From Clostridiales bacterium (lineage in GTDB: Bacteria > Bacillota > Clostridia > Tissierellales > GPF-1): a stretch of 64,000 bases of DNA. The notes beneath the pieces are model-generated. The model did not search any database. It was given only the letters and a program-made list of their open reading frames with translations, and was not told the origin of the DNA. Position 1 is the stretch's first letter. Every line of letters starts with the position of its first letter. The stretch lies in contig JABXKS010000111.1 of NCBI GenBank assembly GCA_013619125.1, positions 1 through 64,000 on the forward strand, read 5' to 3'. This document shows, in pieces, positions 1 through 8,206 of the stretch. A program made the position numbers and the translations under genes.

Positions 1-117
1 CCACAAGGCATCCAGATTTTCTCCGTAATATTCCGGAAACTCCATCGTTTTCTTGATATGACAATGTGCGCTTAATTTTGTATTCATCTCCCTACCATCT
101 ATTTCAACTATTTTCAT
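1..117 (-). CDS. Barstar-family ribonuclease inhibitor, partial (3' end beyond window)
   Basis: The first 39 codons of a barstar-like cytoplasmic inhibitor are visible; the rest lies off the left edge. The visible protein begins MKIVEIDGREM and contains EFPEYYGENLDALW, which matches the hallmark helix of barstar (PEYYGENLDALWD) that plugs the barnase active site. The start at 117 is chosen because an AGGAGG lies 6 nt upstream and because the first residues then match the barstar N-terminal strand. A second in-frame ATG at 87 has no usable spacing. The start overlaps the 3' end of the ribonuclease gene by 14 bp, so translation is probably coupled, which would guarantee inhibitor synthesis whenever the toxin is made. 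The family assignment is strong although only the N-terminal part can be read. Confidence 0.9.
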   Translation of the reverse strand, partial: MKIVEIDGREMNTKLSAHCHIKKTMEFPEYYGENLDALW

Positions 118-601
118 CCTCAGCCTCCTCGATCTCTTCAAAGCTTTCATAATGATTCGCAGTATAAAAAACCAATCCATCATTGGAGTAAACCAGACGT
201 TCGGCGCCCCGATATCCCCCAGTATAATTCACGTCACATTCAAACCATTGTCGACCATCAGCCTTTGGCAATAAACCCTCTCGATTGCCGAATCGATCGC
301 CTCCAATGCTCATTTGTTCCGTTACCTCCCAAAGATTACCCTCTTCACTCACCCAACCCGAATTACGCGCTTCTTGTTTTGTAAGATAATTGTCCGGTAG
401 TTTTTCATAAATATGAATGTATTCCGCAACATCTTCCGGGCTCGTATAACTGCCATCCTCAGTTACAGAAGACTCCATTTCGATAACTACTTCAGTTGAA
501 TTATCATTACTCGAGTCATCCGATTTTTCCGCTACACATCCGCTAATTCCCAGGATTAACAAGAATAGAATCAAACATCCAATCCATAATTTCTTTTTCA
601 T
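104..601 (-). CDS. Barnase-like extracellular ribonuclease with lipoprotein signal
   Basis: A guanyl-specific ribonuclease of the barnase (N1/T1) family, 165 aa from the ATG at 601 (AGGAGTGTAAA-ATG; an upstream ATG at 622 lacks a ribosome site). An N-terminal hydrophobic segment ends in the lipobox ISGC (about residue 22), so the protein is probably exported and lipid-anchored or later released, unlike secreted barnase. An acidic, Ser-rich linker follows. The catalytic domain, from about residue 60, contains KLPDNYLTKQEA, SIGGDRFGNREG, then FECDVNY (general base Glu), YRGAERLVYS (Arg) and ANHYESF (His), so the barnase catalytic triad is intact. The barstar gene overlaps its 3' end. Likely role: defence or competition by RNA degradation outside the cell. 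Confidence 0.93.
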   Translation of the reverse strand: MKKKLWIGCLILFLLILGISGCVAEKSDDSSNDNSTEVVIEMESSVTEDGSYTSPEDVAEYIHIYEKLPDNYLTKQEARNSGWVSEEGNLWEVTEQMSIGGDRFGNREGLLPKADGRQWFECDVNYTGGYRGAERLVYSNDGLVFYTANHYESFEEIEEAEDENS

Positions 602-766
602 TTTACACTCCTGCACTTTCAATCTTCTCTATATGTACCCAAAGGATTCTGCTAGTCCCATGAAAAAAACGTTCCGGATTCCCTCTTTTAAGCAAACCGC
701 CGCGCTCCATTCATTTTTGTGTTACAATAAATAGCATCTAAAAATATTTTCCTTCAGGAGGAAACG

Positions 767-1198
767 ATGAATATCGAAAAAATTACAACGCCATCCGAAA
801 TTCTTGCGAATCATGAGATCGCTGAACTTGTCGGCATGTCACTTTATAAATCAACCACTGGTGCGATTCAAAATGTTGCGCAAGGCATCTATGCACAACA
901 ACAAGGTCGCTTCTATATCGCGAAAGAGGACGGTAAGATTATTGGGATTATCGGTATGCGAAAAATTGCAAATAAACGGCTTGTGATTTTGCACCTCGCC
1001 TTTTTGGAGGACTATCGGGGCAAAGGTTACGCTAAAAACTTAATAAAAGAAGTTTGCGAGCTGGAACATGTGAATGAAATCGCAGCCGAAGTCAATCACA
1101 CCCAAAAAGACTATTTCAAAAAATCCGGATTCAAGGTGAATCTGATCGAGAATCACATTACTGGACAAGATCTATATTGGTGCAAGAAATCATTCTAA
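767..1198 (+). CDS. GNAT-family N-acetyltransferase
   Basis: A 143-aa single-domain GNAT acetyltransferase with unknown substrate. The acetyl-CoA pyrophosphate-binding loop is seen as EDYRGKGYAKNLI near residue 90, preceded by the typical beta-strand LVILHLAFLEDY. The N-terminal half carries a GIIGMRKI strand, and the C-terminal part has YFKKSGFKV, the usual 'late' GNAT strand. The start follows AGGAGGAAACG. It is transcribed away from the barnase gene, sharing a roughly 165-bp intergenic region, and ends at a hairpin shared with the convergent mogA gene. Nothing in the sequence identifies the acceptor (small molecule, peptide or antibiotic). Confidence 0.85.
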   Translation: MNIEKITTPSEILANHEIAELVGMSLYKSTTGAIQNVAQGIYAQQQGRFYIAKEDGKIIGIIGMRKIANKRLVILHLAFLEDYRGKGYAKNLIKEVCELEHVNEIAAEVNHTQKDYFKKSGFKVNLIENHITGQDLYWCKKSF

Positions 1199-1207
1199 GA
1201 AAACAAC

Positions 1208-1244
1208 AAAGACCACTGGGAACAGTACAATCCCAATGGTCTTT
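1208..1244. terminator. Bidirectional terminator between GNAT gene and mogA
   Basis: An inverted repeat, aaagacca...tggtcttt extended by tggga/tccca with one mismatch. A-rich and T-rich flanks make it usable from both sides. It lies 9 bp after the GNAT stop and 17 bp after the end of mogA on the other strand. Confidence 0.7.
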
Positions 1245-1261
1245 TTAATAGTACAATCCTT

Positions 1262-1765
1262 CTAATTATCCATCGGAGTCGCACATTCGCTGGCCTCTTC
1301 ATTTAAGATATCAAGTCCGTGTTCAAGGGCTTGCAAGACAACCTCCAGATTCTCCTTTACAGCCTTAGGGCTTCCAGGAAGGTTGACAATCAAGGTGCGC
1401 TTTCGAATTCCCGCTCTGCCTCTTGATAACATCGCTTTCGGTGTTATCGCCAAAGATGCCTGCCGCATCGCCTCAGGGATCCCCGGTGTCTCTCGATCGA
1501 TCACAGCCAAGGTTGCTTCTGGCGTCACATCGCGAGGAGAAAAACCAGTTCCACCTGTTGAAAGAATCAAATGAACTTTCTTCACATCGCTCATTTCAAT
1601 CATAGCTGCTTTTAAGTCCTCAAGCTCATCCGGTACAATTACCTTTTCCACGACCTCGTAGCCGTTTTCTGCCATCATCTCGCGAATTAATTCACCGCTC
1701 CGATCCACGCGTTCACCACGTGATCCCTTGTCGCTGGCTACAATAATGCCTATCGTATATGTCAC
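1262..1765 (-). CDS. mogA: Molybdopterin adenylyltransferase MogA/MoaB-type
   Basis: A 167-aa MogA/MoaB family protein that activates molybdopterin by adenylation before metal insertion by MoeA. The sequence shows the MPT-binding signature LSTGGTGFSPRDVTPEAT (about residues 68-85) and the PGSPKAV loop near residue 130, both diagnostic of the MoCF fold. The length matches stand-alone bacterial MogA (about 165-195 aa). It is the last gene of the cofactor operon (moeA, moeA-PBP, moaA, moaC, MOSC, mogA), 40 bp after the MOSC gene, and is followed by a terminator. MogA and MoaB cannot be separated on sequence alone; in Gram-positive anaerobes one such protein does the job. Confidence 0.93.
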   Translation of the reverse strand: MTYTIGIIVASDKGSRGERVDRSGELIREMMAENGYEVVEKVIVPDELEDLKAAMIEMSDVKKVHLILSTGGTGFSPRDVTPEATLAVIDRETPGIPEAMRQASLAITPKAMLSRGRAGIRKRTLIVNLPGSPKAVKENLEVVLQALEHGLDILNEEASECATPMDN

Positions 1766-1805
1766 CTTATCTCCTCCTCATCGCTTGTACTTTGATTCGC
1801 GATTA

Positions 1806-2249
1806 TTATGTCTCAATCGTTTCCACTTTATCACCAACGGTAAGACTACCACCCCTTAAAACCTGCGCAAACACACAGTGTTTCGCCAGCATGCAACTAC
1901 CCCGCTTGGCTAACACTTCACAACCAAGATGACATTCCTTGCCTACTTTGGTAATCTCAATCAGGGTTTCTCCAACTTCCACTTTCGTTCCCTCGGGATA
2001 TTCCCAAATCGCAATATCAGCCGTCGTCAAATTCGCTGCGAAGCGATTGACACAGAGGCCTTTCAACTCCGTAGCTTTCAAAGCATCCATGGTTTCTTGA
2101 GCAATTAAGCTGACCTGTCGTTTACCCTTTCCTCCATGAATATCGCCTACGAAGCCGTACTCCTTCAAAAGAACCCCAGACGTTTCACTTTTCATGGGAC
2201 TCCCTTTCTTCGTACTGATTTTAATCGCCGTTATTTTCCCTGTAGGCAT
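1806..2249 (-). CDS. MOSC-domain protein
   Basis: A 147-aa protein made of a single MOSC domain (named for molybdenum cofactor sulfurase C-terminus). MOSC proteins bind molybdopterin cofactor or a persulfide on a conserved Cys and are thought to deliver sulfur or bind cofactor; the exact role of the small stand-alone forms is unsettled. Visible features are [10 protein letters not shown] near residue 40, RFAANLTT (the RFRPN-like strand) and the Cys-rich [20 protein letters not shown] near residues 105-125, where the conserved metal/persulfide Cys resides. It overlaps moaC by 19 bp and precedes mogA, so it clearly belongs to the cofactor operon. Small MOSC-MogA neighbours are common in anaerobes. 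Confidence 0.85.
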   Translation of the reverse strand: MPTGKITAIKISTKKGSPMKSETSGVLLKEYGFVGDIHGGKGKRQVSLIAQETMDALKATELKGLCVNRFAANLTTADIAIWEYPEGTKVEVGETLIEITKVGKECHLGCEVLAKRGSCMLAKHCVFAQVLRGGSLTVGDKVETIET

Positions 2250-2731
2250 GGTGCCTCTCCTTCTCGAACAAAATGCCCACTTTTACCACCAAGCTTTTCT
2301 ACCAAACGAATATCCTGGATCATCATGCCACGATCCACCGACTTGCACATGTCGTAGATCGTTAGCGCAGCAGTAGAGACTGCCGTTAATGCTTCCATTT
2401 CAATTCCTGTCTTTCCAACCGTTCTCGTGATCGCCGTGATATGAATGGATGAAGTCGCTTCATCCGTCTCGAACTCGATATCCGCTCCACTGATAAAGAT
2501 CGGATGGCACATGGGAATCAAATCGCTAGTTTTCTTAGCACCCATAATTCCGGCAACTTGCGCGACAGATAACACATCGCCCTTTTTATGGGTTTGGGCA
2601 ACAATCATTTGAAAGGTTTTTGGATTCATCGTAATGGTTCCCTTGGCAATAGCTACCCGGTGGGTGTCTTCCTTGTCTCCCACCGAAACCATCTTCGCTT
2701 TTCCATATTCATTAAAATGTGTAAATTCCAT
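2231..2731 (-). CDS. moaC: Cyclic pyranopterin monophosphate synthase MoaC
   Basis: A 166-aa MoaC, which rearranges the 3',8-cyclo-GTP made by MoaA into cyclic pyranopterin monophosphate, the first stable intermediate of molybdenum and tungsten cofactor synthesis. The family signatures are all present: [18 protein letters not shown] at the N-terminus, DLIPMCHPI near residue 70, [20 protein letters not shown] near 110 and [11 protein letters not shown] near 125, with the catalytic Lys and Asp of that last motif intact. Length equals the family norm (about 160). It starts 2 bp after the moaA stop and overlaps the MOSC gene, so the three are probably translationally coupled. Confidence 0.97.
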   Translation of the reverse strand: MEFTHFNEYGKAKMVSVGDKEDTHRVAIAKGTITMNPKTFQMIVAQTHKKGDVLSVAQVAGIMGAKKTSDLIPMCHPIFISGADIEFETDEATSSIHITAITRTVGKTGIEMEALTAVSTAALTIYDMCKSVDRGMMIQDIRLVEKLGGKSGHFVREGEAPCLQGK

Positions 2732-2733
2732 CC

Positions 2734-3696
2734 TTAGCCTCCAATCCGATTCATATCTCGGACAATCGGTACAAATTCTTGGTCATTCATATGATGTCTT
2801 TGGGGTTTTTTCGATATATAGGTCTTTAATGTGTTTTGAATGGTCGCGGAATCCAATTCGAGCAAAGGCTTTAAATCAAATTCTTCATTCGTATGCAAAC
2901 AAAGCTTCAATTTTCCATCCGCTGTCATGCGCACTCGATTGCAGGTTGAACAGAAATGGTTGGAAATTGGATTGATAAACCCAACTCGGCCTTTTCCTTC
3001 TTTCTTCTGATAATATTTGGCTGGTCCGTATTGTTCACCATCTTCAAAGATAAAAAGATCTCGATATTGTTCCAACAACTTTTCATTAGAAAAGAACTTG
3101 TCCTTGGTCCAAGTCGCCACTTGGCCGATAGGCATCAACTCGATAAACCGCACATCCAAGTCTTCATCCGCCATTTGGATGAAATCTTGGACTTCATCAG
3201 TATTAAAGCCATTGATCACGACTACATTTAGTTTAATCGGTGTCAAACCGACACGCTTGGCTTCAGCGATTCCATCTAATACTGCCTGCAAATCACCGCC
3301 TCTGGTGATCTCCCTATACTTGTCTGGATCGAGGGTGTCTATGCTGATATTCACACGAGTCAGACCCGCATCCTTTAATTCTTTTGCATATTTCTTTAAA
3401 AGAACGCCATTCGTTGTAATGGCTAAGTCCTTAATTTCTTTGAGGCTACCGATCCCCTCAACCAATTCAACAATCCCTTTTCGCACAAGGGGTTCTCCGC
3501 CCGTCAGGCGAACCTTATCTATACCAAGTTTTGTCATCTCAGTGATCAGTTTTAGGTAATCTTCGATTCGCAAGATGTCCTGATGCGCCTTTTTTTCAAC
3601 TCCTTCTTCCGGCATGCAATATTGGCACTTCAAGTTACATAAATCCGTCACTGATACCCGAAGGTAGTGAATTTGTCTTTCAAATTGATCAACCAT
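2734..3696 (-). CDS. moaA: GTP 3',8-cyclase MoaA (radical SAM)
   Basis: A 320-aa radical SAM enzyme performing the first step of pterin cofactor synthesis. The N-terminal cluster motif reads CNLKCQYC (CX3CX2C) near residue 25, and the second, substrate-binding cluster is [18 protein letters not shown] near residue 265. The C-terminus ends in the conserved double glycine (NRIGG) that is essential in MoaA. The SAM-binding LTGGEP motif is near residue 70. The ATG at 3696 is preferred because GGAGG lies 9 nt upstream; the ATG at 3705 directly abuts that Shine-Dalgarno site. The gene overlaps the end of the moeA-type fusion by 8 bp. In-frame products here would feed both tungsten and molybdenum enzymes in the window. 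Confidence 0.97.
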   Translation of the reverse strand: MVDQFERQIHYLRVSVTDLCNLKCQYCMPEEGVEKKAHQDILRIEDYLKLITEMTKLGIDKVRLTGGEPLVRKGIVELVEGIGSLKEIKDLAITTNGVLLKKYAKELKDAGLTRVNISIDTLDPDKYREITRGGDLQAVLDGIAEAKRVGLTPIKLNVVVINGFNTDEVQDFIQMADEDLDVRFIELMPIGQVATWTKDKFFSNEKLLEQYRDLFIFEDGEQYGPAKYYQKKEGKGRVGFINPISNHFCSTCNRVRMTADGKLKLCLHTNEEFDLKPLLELDSATIQNTLKTYISKKPQRHHMNDQEFVPIVRDMNRIGG

Positions 3697-5614
3697 GAGC
3701 CACATCCTCCTTTGCCGGGTCTACGAAATGAAACTCGCCGATTTCATACCCGCCCAGTTCTTCCAACTTCTCTCGAAACACTGGACTCTTCAAGCATTGA
3801 ATAAAGTAATGCACCCTCTCTTCTTCGAGAAATCGCTTTGGAATTAGAAAATCATATTCTTCCAACGCGAGGGGAATAAAATCCAATCCCATCAAATCAG
3901 CAACCGATTGAATCCCCATGCCAACGTGAGAATTTCCCGATAAAACTGAAAGCGCAACACCCGTATGGGTCGTTAGCTCATTTTGATATCCCGGAATTGC
4001 ATCTCTTGAAATTTCTTCTTTTTTCAGATAATAATCCAACAAAGTACGAGTGCCTGACCCCTTTTGCCGATTGGCAAAAATCAGATCTGGATTCATCAAG
4101 TCACGAATGCCCGTGAGTTTCTTAGGGTTACCCTTTTCTACATATAACCCTTGCCAGCGCCTGATTCCCTTTAGAAGGGTTACCTCATCAGGATTGACAT
4201 ACTTTCGAATGAAAGAGATATTATACGTCCCCGTCTTTTCATCCAAAAGATGGGTTGGCGCAATATGCGTCTCGCCTCTTCGAATGGCCATAATCCCACC
4301 AAGGCTACCAACATGAGCGGATGAAACCGAATATCCCTCTTTTTGTTTGGCCATCAGGTCATTTAAATGATCCATTAAAATATCATGACTGCCGATCGAA
4401 ACTAAAGCGCGGTTGATTTGTTCCATGTCATGCAAGCGTTCAATGGTCACCTTGGTTCCCGCTTCGATCCCTTCAACTGCTTTCGGAATCGCAAGCAAAC
4501 CATCCGCCTTTACCAATGACATGGTTACGCCCGCTCCTCGACTTAAGGGGGTTGCAATCAATTGGTCGCCAACCTTGCCAAGCTTGACGCGCACATATTC
4601 CTTATGCTTTAAAGCAGAAACGATCCTCTTCGACAAGGTCGCTTCAACTTGATTTTCCTTGTTCTGCTTTTCCCCTTGTTCCACCAACGGCAGCACAAAC
4701 TCCCTAAAAGAGATAAAGGCTGAAACTGGATACCCTGGTATTCCGACAACTGGCTTCCCATCAATCTTTCCCATGATGGTCGGTTTGCCTGGCTTAATTG
4801 CTATACCATGAACAAAAACTTCTCCAAGCTCTCGAATCAACCCAACCGTGTAATCCTCCGAACCAGCAGATGACCCAGCATTGATCACGACCACATCATT
4901 TTCAGAAACAAGTTGCAAAATGGCTTGGCGCAACAATTCCCTATCATCGATCACCGGCTCGTAACGTTTTGCAAGACCGCCCGCTTCCACAACCATATTT
5001 TCAAAAACCCGCGAGTTCGAATCAATAATCTTTCCTGGTGATAAAGGGGTGCCAGGGTTGACGATCTCTGTCCCCGTGGGAAGAATGCCAACCTGGACTT
5101 TTTTTAATACCTCGATCTCTGTCAGCCCGCCGCTTAAGAGCGCACCAATATCGACAGGAGAAATCCGATGGTGAGTCGGCAAGATCATATCTCCAATCGC
5201 GATATCCTCTCCAACCACTCGAATATGTTCCCAAGGATGAGACGACTTGATAATGGAGATTTTTCCATCATCTTCTGGATAAACATCTTCGATCATGACC
5301 ACTGCATTATACTTCGATTCGATATAATCTCCCGTGTCCACATAGATAAAATCTTTACCTTCTTCTAAGATCAAAGCATTTCGCTCATGTGCGCCATAGG
5401 TGCAGCTTGCCTCTAGGGCGATTCCGTCCATGGCAGCGGCATTGTAATGCGGATTCGATATCTTTGCAAATACCGGTTCAGCAATAGTTCGCGATAGAGC
5501 GTCAAATACGGAAATACTTTCGGTTTGATTGACTCTGTTATTCAAAAACTCGGATTGAATCACCGCTTTCGCTGCGTCCATGTCGATGGTTTCAAGATAA
5601 ATATTCCGTTTCAT
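3689..5614 (-). CDS. MoeA-type molybdopterin molybdotransferase fused to a substrate-binding (PBP-like) domain
   Basis: A 641-aa two-part protein. The first ~400 residues are MoeA: NPHYNAAAMDGIAL (about 57), GDYIESKYNAVVMIEDV (about 95), the MoCF loop VVINAGSSAGSEDYT (about 245) and GIPGYPVSAFISF (about 295). The C-terminal ~230 residues resemble a periplasmic-binding-protein/LysR-effector fold (SSAHVGSLGGIMAIRRGE, then NRQKGSGTRTLLDYYL and SGNSHVGMGIQSVADLMGL). This fusion is widespread in anaerobic bacteria and archaea; the extra domain is presumed to sense an oxyanion or cofactor, which is inference. It follows a second, plain MoeA by 11 bp. Two MoeA proteins in one organism often accompany the use of both tungsten and molybdenum. 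Start chosen after AGGAGGTAGGCAT. Confidence 0.95.
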   Translation of the reverse strand: MKRNIYLETIDMDAAKAVIQSEFLNNRVNQTESISVFDALSRTIAEPVFAKISNPHYNAAAMDGIALEASCTYGAHERNALILEEGKDFIYVDTGDYIESKYNAVVMIEDVYPEDDGKISIIKSSHPWEHIRVVGEDIAIGDMILPTHHRISPVDIGALLSGGLTEIEVLKKVQVGILPTGTEIVNPGTPLSPGKIIDSNSRVFENMVVEAGGLAKRYEPVIDDRELLRQAILQLVSENDVVVINAGSSAGSEDYTVGLIRELGEVFVHGIAIKPGKPTIMGKIDGKPVVGIPGYPVSAFISFREFVLPLVEQGEKQNKENQVEATLSKRIVSALKHKEYVRVKLGKVGDQLIATPLSRGAGVTMSLVKADGLLAIPKAVEGIEAGTKVTIERLHDMEQINRALVSIGSHDILMDHLNDLMAKQKEGYSVSSAHVGSLGGIMAIRRGETHIAPTHLLDEKTGTYNISFIRKYVNPDEVTLLKGIRRWQGLYVEKGNPKKLTGIRDLMNPDLIFANRQKGSGTRTLLDYYLKKEEISRDAIPGYQNELTTHTGVALSVLSGNSHVGMGIQSVADLMGLDFIPLALEEYDFLIPKRFLEEERVHYFIQCLKSPVFREKLEELGGYEIGEFHFVDPAKEDVAHG

Positions 5615-5625
5615 ATGCCTACCTC

Positions 5626-6852
5626 CTAGAATCGATGAACGGAGATTTTTTCTCCGCGTTGTACGCCTTCTTTCTCCATTGGGATTTCAATATACCCATC
5701 TGCCTTCGACAGCAAGGAAACCATGCCCGATTTTCCATGGACGGGTTTTGCTATCCACTGTCCTTCGTTTTCTTGGATCTGTACCATGTAAAATACATCG
5801 CGACCCGAAGAAACATGAATTTGAAAATCCGCTACTGCCGTCAATGGAAATTCTCTGATACTTTCAGCCAATAGCGTTTCTTGAATAAAGGGTTCTACAA
5901 TCGCTTTGTACGCAATTAGGCAAGAAGCGGGATGACCCGGCAGTCCAAATACCGCCTTATTCTGCACCTTTGCCACCATGGTTGGTTTGCCTGGTTTGAT
6001 CGCTACGCCATGTACCAAAATTCCCGGTTCTCCCAGGCTATTGATAATATCAGGTGTCATGTCCAGGGTGCCGACTGAGCTTCCTCCCGAGATCAATACC
6101 AGATCGCTTTCATCCACAGCTTTTTGCAACCCAGATTGCAACGCATCAAACTGATCCAAGATTCGATCTGCCATCACGACTTCACAACCAAGCGAGATCA
6201 CCATCGCCCGTAGCGCGTCTGTATTGCTATCTCTGATTTGTCCTAGTTTTAATGGATGTCCCGGTCCTACCAGCTCGTCTCCCGTTGAAAGGATCGCAAT
6301 CTTTATTCGCTTTTTCACGAGGACACGATTTCGCCCCAAGGCCGCAATGGCTCCAATGTGCTGGGTCTCAATCCGGCTTCCCTTTTGTAAAACGCATTCC
6401 CCAATCGAAACGTCGTCCCCAACTTCGATCAAATTCTCCAATTGGCTCATCGGTCGTTGAATGGAGATTTCATCTTGAAAATTCTCCGTGTATTCAATCA
6501 TACAAACCGCATCCGCACCAACAGGGACAATACCGCCGGTAGGCACATAAACGGCTTGCTCCGCTTGAACCACAAGATCGGTTCCTTCACCCATTCGGGT
6601 TTCCCCAAGCATTTGAAGAAATGCCGGCAACGAATCCGAGCATCCTGTCGTATCCGCCGCACGCAATGCATAGCCATCCACTGTTGATCGGCGAAACGGT
6701 GGAATATTCTCCTCAGAAACAAGATCGGCCGCTAGTACTCGCCCCAGCGCTTCTTCGATTGAAACCCATTCCTGCTCTTGTTGCCACTTCGAAAATTCTT
6801 TTTTCAACAAAATTGCCACTTCTTGTCTTCGCATCACCGTAAATAAATCCAT
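5626..6852 (-). CDS. moeA: Molybdopterin molybdotransferase MoeA
   Basis: A plain MoeA of 408 aa, close to the E. coli protein (411). MoeA inserts molybdate or tungstate into adenylylated molybdopterin. Visible motifs are PPFRRSTVDGYALRA (about residue 50), VYVPTGGIVPVGADAV (about 105), ILSTGDELVGPGHPL (about 188), LISGGSSVGTLDMTPD (about 250) and GLPGHPASCLIAY (about 305), all at the expected spacing. It is the first gene of the cofactor operon and begins after GAGGGGTAGCG. A 443-bp gene-free leader with hairpins lies upstream (see separate entries). The presence of this second MoeA next to the fused one suggests division of labour between metals, which cannot be assigned by sequence. Confidence 0.96.
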   Translation of the reverse strand: MDLFTVMRRQEVAILLKKEFSKWQQEQEWVSIEEALGRVLAADLVSEENIPPFRRSTVDGYALRAADTTGCSDSLPAFLQMLGETRMGEGTDLVVQAEQAVYVPTGGIVPVGADAVCMIEYTENFQDEISIQRPMSQLENLIEVGDDVSIGECVLQKGSRIETQHIGAIAALGRNRVLVKKRIKIAILSTGDELVGPGHPLKLGQIRDSNTDALRAMVISLGCEVVMADRILDQFDALQSGLQKAVDESDLVLISGGSSVGTLDMTPDIINSLGEPGILVHGVAIKPGKPTMVAKVQNKAVFGLPGHPASCLIAYKAIVEPFIQETLLAESIREFPLTAVADFQIHVSSGRDVFYMVQIQENEGQWIAKPVHGKSGMVSLLSKADGYIEIPMEKEGVQRGEKISVHRF

Positions 6853-7140
6853 CGCTACCCCTCAACTTCCTCGTGATCATTCAATACCCGGTCCAATTTT
6901 CGTATAGAGTCCAAGCTTGCTTGTAACGTGTGTTTTGATATATTTTACAATCGATCTTTCTTCATCACAATCACTTAATCGCAAATGTGAAATGCTTGCT
7001 CCAAGTTATGTGTGACCTAGATGATTGTTGCTTTCTTATTTATTTGATAGTTGGACAATAGCTGTCAATCCTAGCTTGTCAAACCAAACCACAGCTTTCC
7101 GATTCCACTTCCGAATCAGCACTATGATGCGTTCATTATC
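6853..7140 (-). other. Gene-free upstream region of the moeA operon
   Basis: About 290 bp between a terminator hairpin and moeA. On the minus strand two TTGACA hexamers lie about 10 bp apart near 7064-7083 and could be alternative -35 boxes, but I see no convincing -10 box at 16-18 bp from either. No gene with a plausible start and ribosome site is visible; a short open stretch near 7065-7140 has no start codon. The region must hold the operon promoter unless it is read through from the AOR operon. Confidence 0.4.
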
Positions 7141-7180
7141 AAAAAAAAGAAAAAGCGTTCTTCCCCATAGGAAAGAACGC
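7141..7180 (-). terminator. Terminator after the AOR-moaD-moeB operon
   Basis: The minus-strand RNA would form an 8-bp stem (gcgttctt / aagaacgc, 7155-7162 and 7173-7180), followed by a T-rich run (5 T, C, 8 T). It is a textbook Rho-independent terminator 115 bp beyond the moeB-like stop. Confidence 0.85.
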
Positions 7181-7215
7181 AATTAAAGCTTGTTTTCTTC
7201 TTCCTTTCCAAACAC

Positions 7216-7243
7216 GGGAGGCAATGGTATTTCTCCCATTACC
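7216..7243 (-). ncRNA. Hairpin with two mutually exclusive pairings (possible attenuator)
   Basis: On the minus strand GGTAATGG can pair with CCATTGCC (8 bp, one G-U) or, alternatively, GGGAG with CTCCC (5 bp) across the same bases. Such exclusive pairings just before a terminator are typical of attenuators. The GCCTCCC tract faintly recalls the molybdenum cofactor riboswitch, but I cannot fold or align the motif and do not claim that identity. Confidence 0.3.
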
Positions 7244-7295
7244 CATAGGTCAATCGTTCTTAGTTTCCCTTAGAATCGTTGACTCGGAACAAATA

Positions 7296-7973
7296 TTAAA
7301 TTGTAAAAATCTGAAATTCATTATCCAGCAGATCAATCATCAAAATCCGGTTTCGTAAAATTTCCTCTTTGCCCAATAATACTTTTAATGTTTCCGATAC
7401 CTGAATTGATGCAATCATAGCCGGCGTAAATGATGGATTTCCCAGTTCCTGTTCAATTCCTTTTTCTTGCGGATTTTTGTATAATCGATCGAGCGTTCGG
7501 TCTCCTGGCAAAATTGTTGTTACTTGACCATACCATCCGGCAATCGCACCATGAATCAAAGGAATTTGTAATTCCTCGCAAGCAACTTGCGCGGCTAAAC
7601 GAGCTGGAACATTATCCAACGCATCTACAACAAGATCAGCCCTTTGAAGCATTGATACTGCATTTTCCTCATCAAGTAAAGCATGTATCGCATGAATGAT
7701 TGTTTCTGGATTGACCTGCGCTATCCGCTTTTTCGCTTCAAACACCTTGATTCCGCCAAGATTTTCACTGGTAGAAAACAGCTGTCGATTTAAATTGGTT
7801 TCATCAAATATATCACCATCAACAACAGTAATCTCTCCTATGCCCACTCGAGCTAACATCTCGATAATATAACCGCCCAATCCGCCGCTCCCGATTACAC
7901 AAACATGAGCTGCGCGGATCTGTTTCATATCCTCGGTTGAAAAAATGCCGTTTCGATCATATCTGCCCATCAT
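7296..7973 (-). CDS. ThiF/MoeB/HesA-type adenylyltransferase
   Basis: A 225-aa E1-like enzyme that adenylates the C-terminal glycine of a small sulfur-carrier protein. The nucleotide-binding motif GSGGLGGYIIEMLARVGIG (about residue 28), the DETNLNRQLFS loop with its catalytic Arg (about 60), and DLVVDALDNVPAR (about 110) are all present. The CxxC zinc motifs found in many MoeB/ThiF proteins are not visible, as in several AOR-linked homologues. It overlaps the moaD-like gene by 4 bp, and both follow AOR, the same order as aorD-aorE type operons. Probable role: activating the adjacent MoaD-like protein for dithiolene sulfur transfer to the pterin cofactor of AOR. Confidence 0.9.
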   Translation of the reverse strand: MMGRYDRNGIFSTEDMKQIRAAHVCVIGSGGLGGYIIEMLARVGIGEITVVDGDIFDETNLNRQLFSTSENLGGIKVFEAKKRIAQVNPETIIHAIHALLDEENAVSMLQRADLVVDALDNVPARLAAQVACEELQIPLIHGAIAGWYGQVTTILPGDRTLDRLYKNPQEKGIEQELGNPSFTPAMIASIQVSETLKVLLGKEEILRNRILMIDLLDNEFQIFTI

Positions 7974-8194
7974 CCGCCTCCCACTGGAGGGAATATTGAC
8001 AAATAATCTTCTTCCAAAAGGATCTGATCAAAGTGACCGTCATGCCCGTTAACAAGCAAGATGGCCACTTCATCATTCTCAATGCCGATCGATTGAAGCA
8101 CATCCTCAACGGTTGGATGATTCAATTCCACATATACTTTTTTCCCTCTCCCATTTCGAAAGGTGGCAAAAAGTCGTACTTCAATCTTTATCAT
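7970..8194 (-). CDS. MoaD/ThiS-family sulfur carrier protein
   Basis: A 74-aa ubiquitin-like sulfur carrier. It has the beta-grasp start MIKIEVRLFATFRNGRGKK and ends in SIFPPVGGG, so the Gly-Gly tail that becomes adenylated and then thiocarboxylated is intact; one additional Gly follows the usual pair. Length is normal for MoaD (about 80). It sits between AOR (12 bp upstream) and its presumed E1 enzyme (4-bp overlap). No MoaE (the large subunit of molybdopterin synthase) is present in the window. Association with AOR suggests dedication to tungstopterin synthesis, an inference from gene order. Confidence 0.93.
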   Translation of the reverse strand: MIKIEVRLFATFRNGRGKKVYVELNHPTVEDVLQSIGIENDEVAILLVNGHDGHFDQILLEEDYLSIFPPVGGG

Positions 8195-8206
8195 TCTTCA
8201 CCTCAA

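Noticed and set aside
3017-3559. Long open frame of 180 codons on the plus strand
   Set aside because: It is antisense to moaA, which has all family motifs; no ribosome site or recognisable protein.
7065-7140. Open stretch on the minus strand that reads like a short protein end
   Set aside because: No start codon, no ribosome site, and it follows directly on a terminator; may be chance.
7216-7243. Naming the hairpin a molybdenum cofactor riboswitch
   Set aside because: Only a GCCTCCC tract and a plausible location support it; without a covariance search the identity cannot be claimed.
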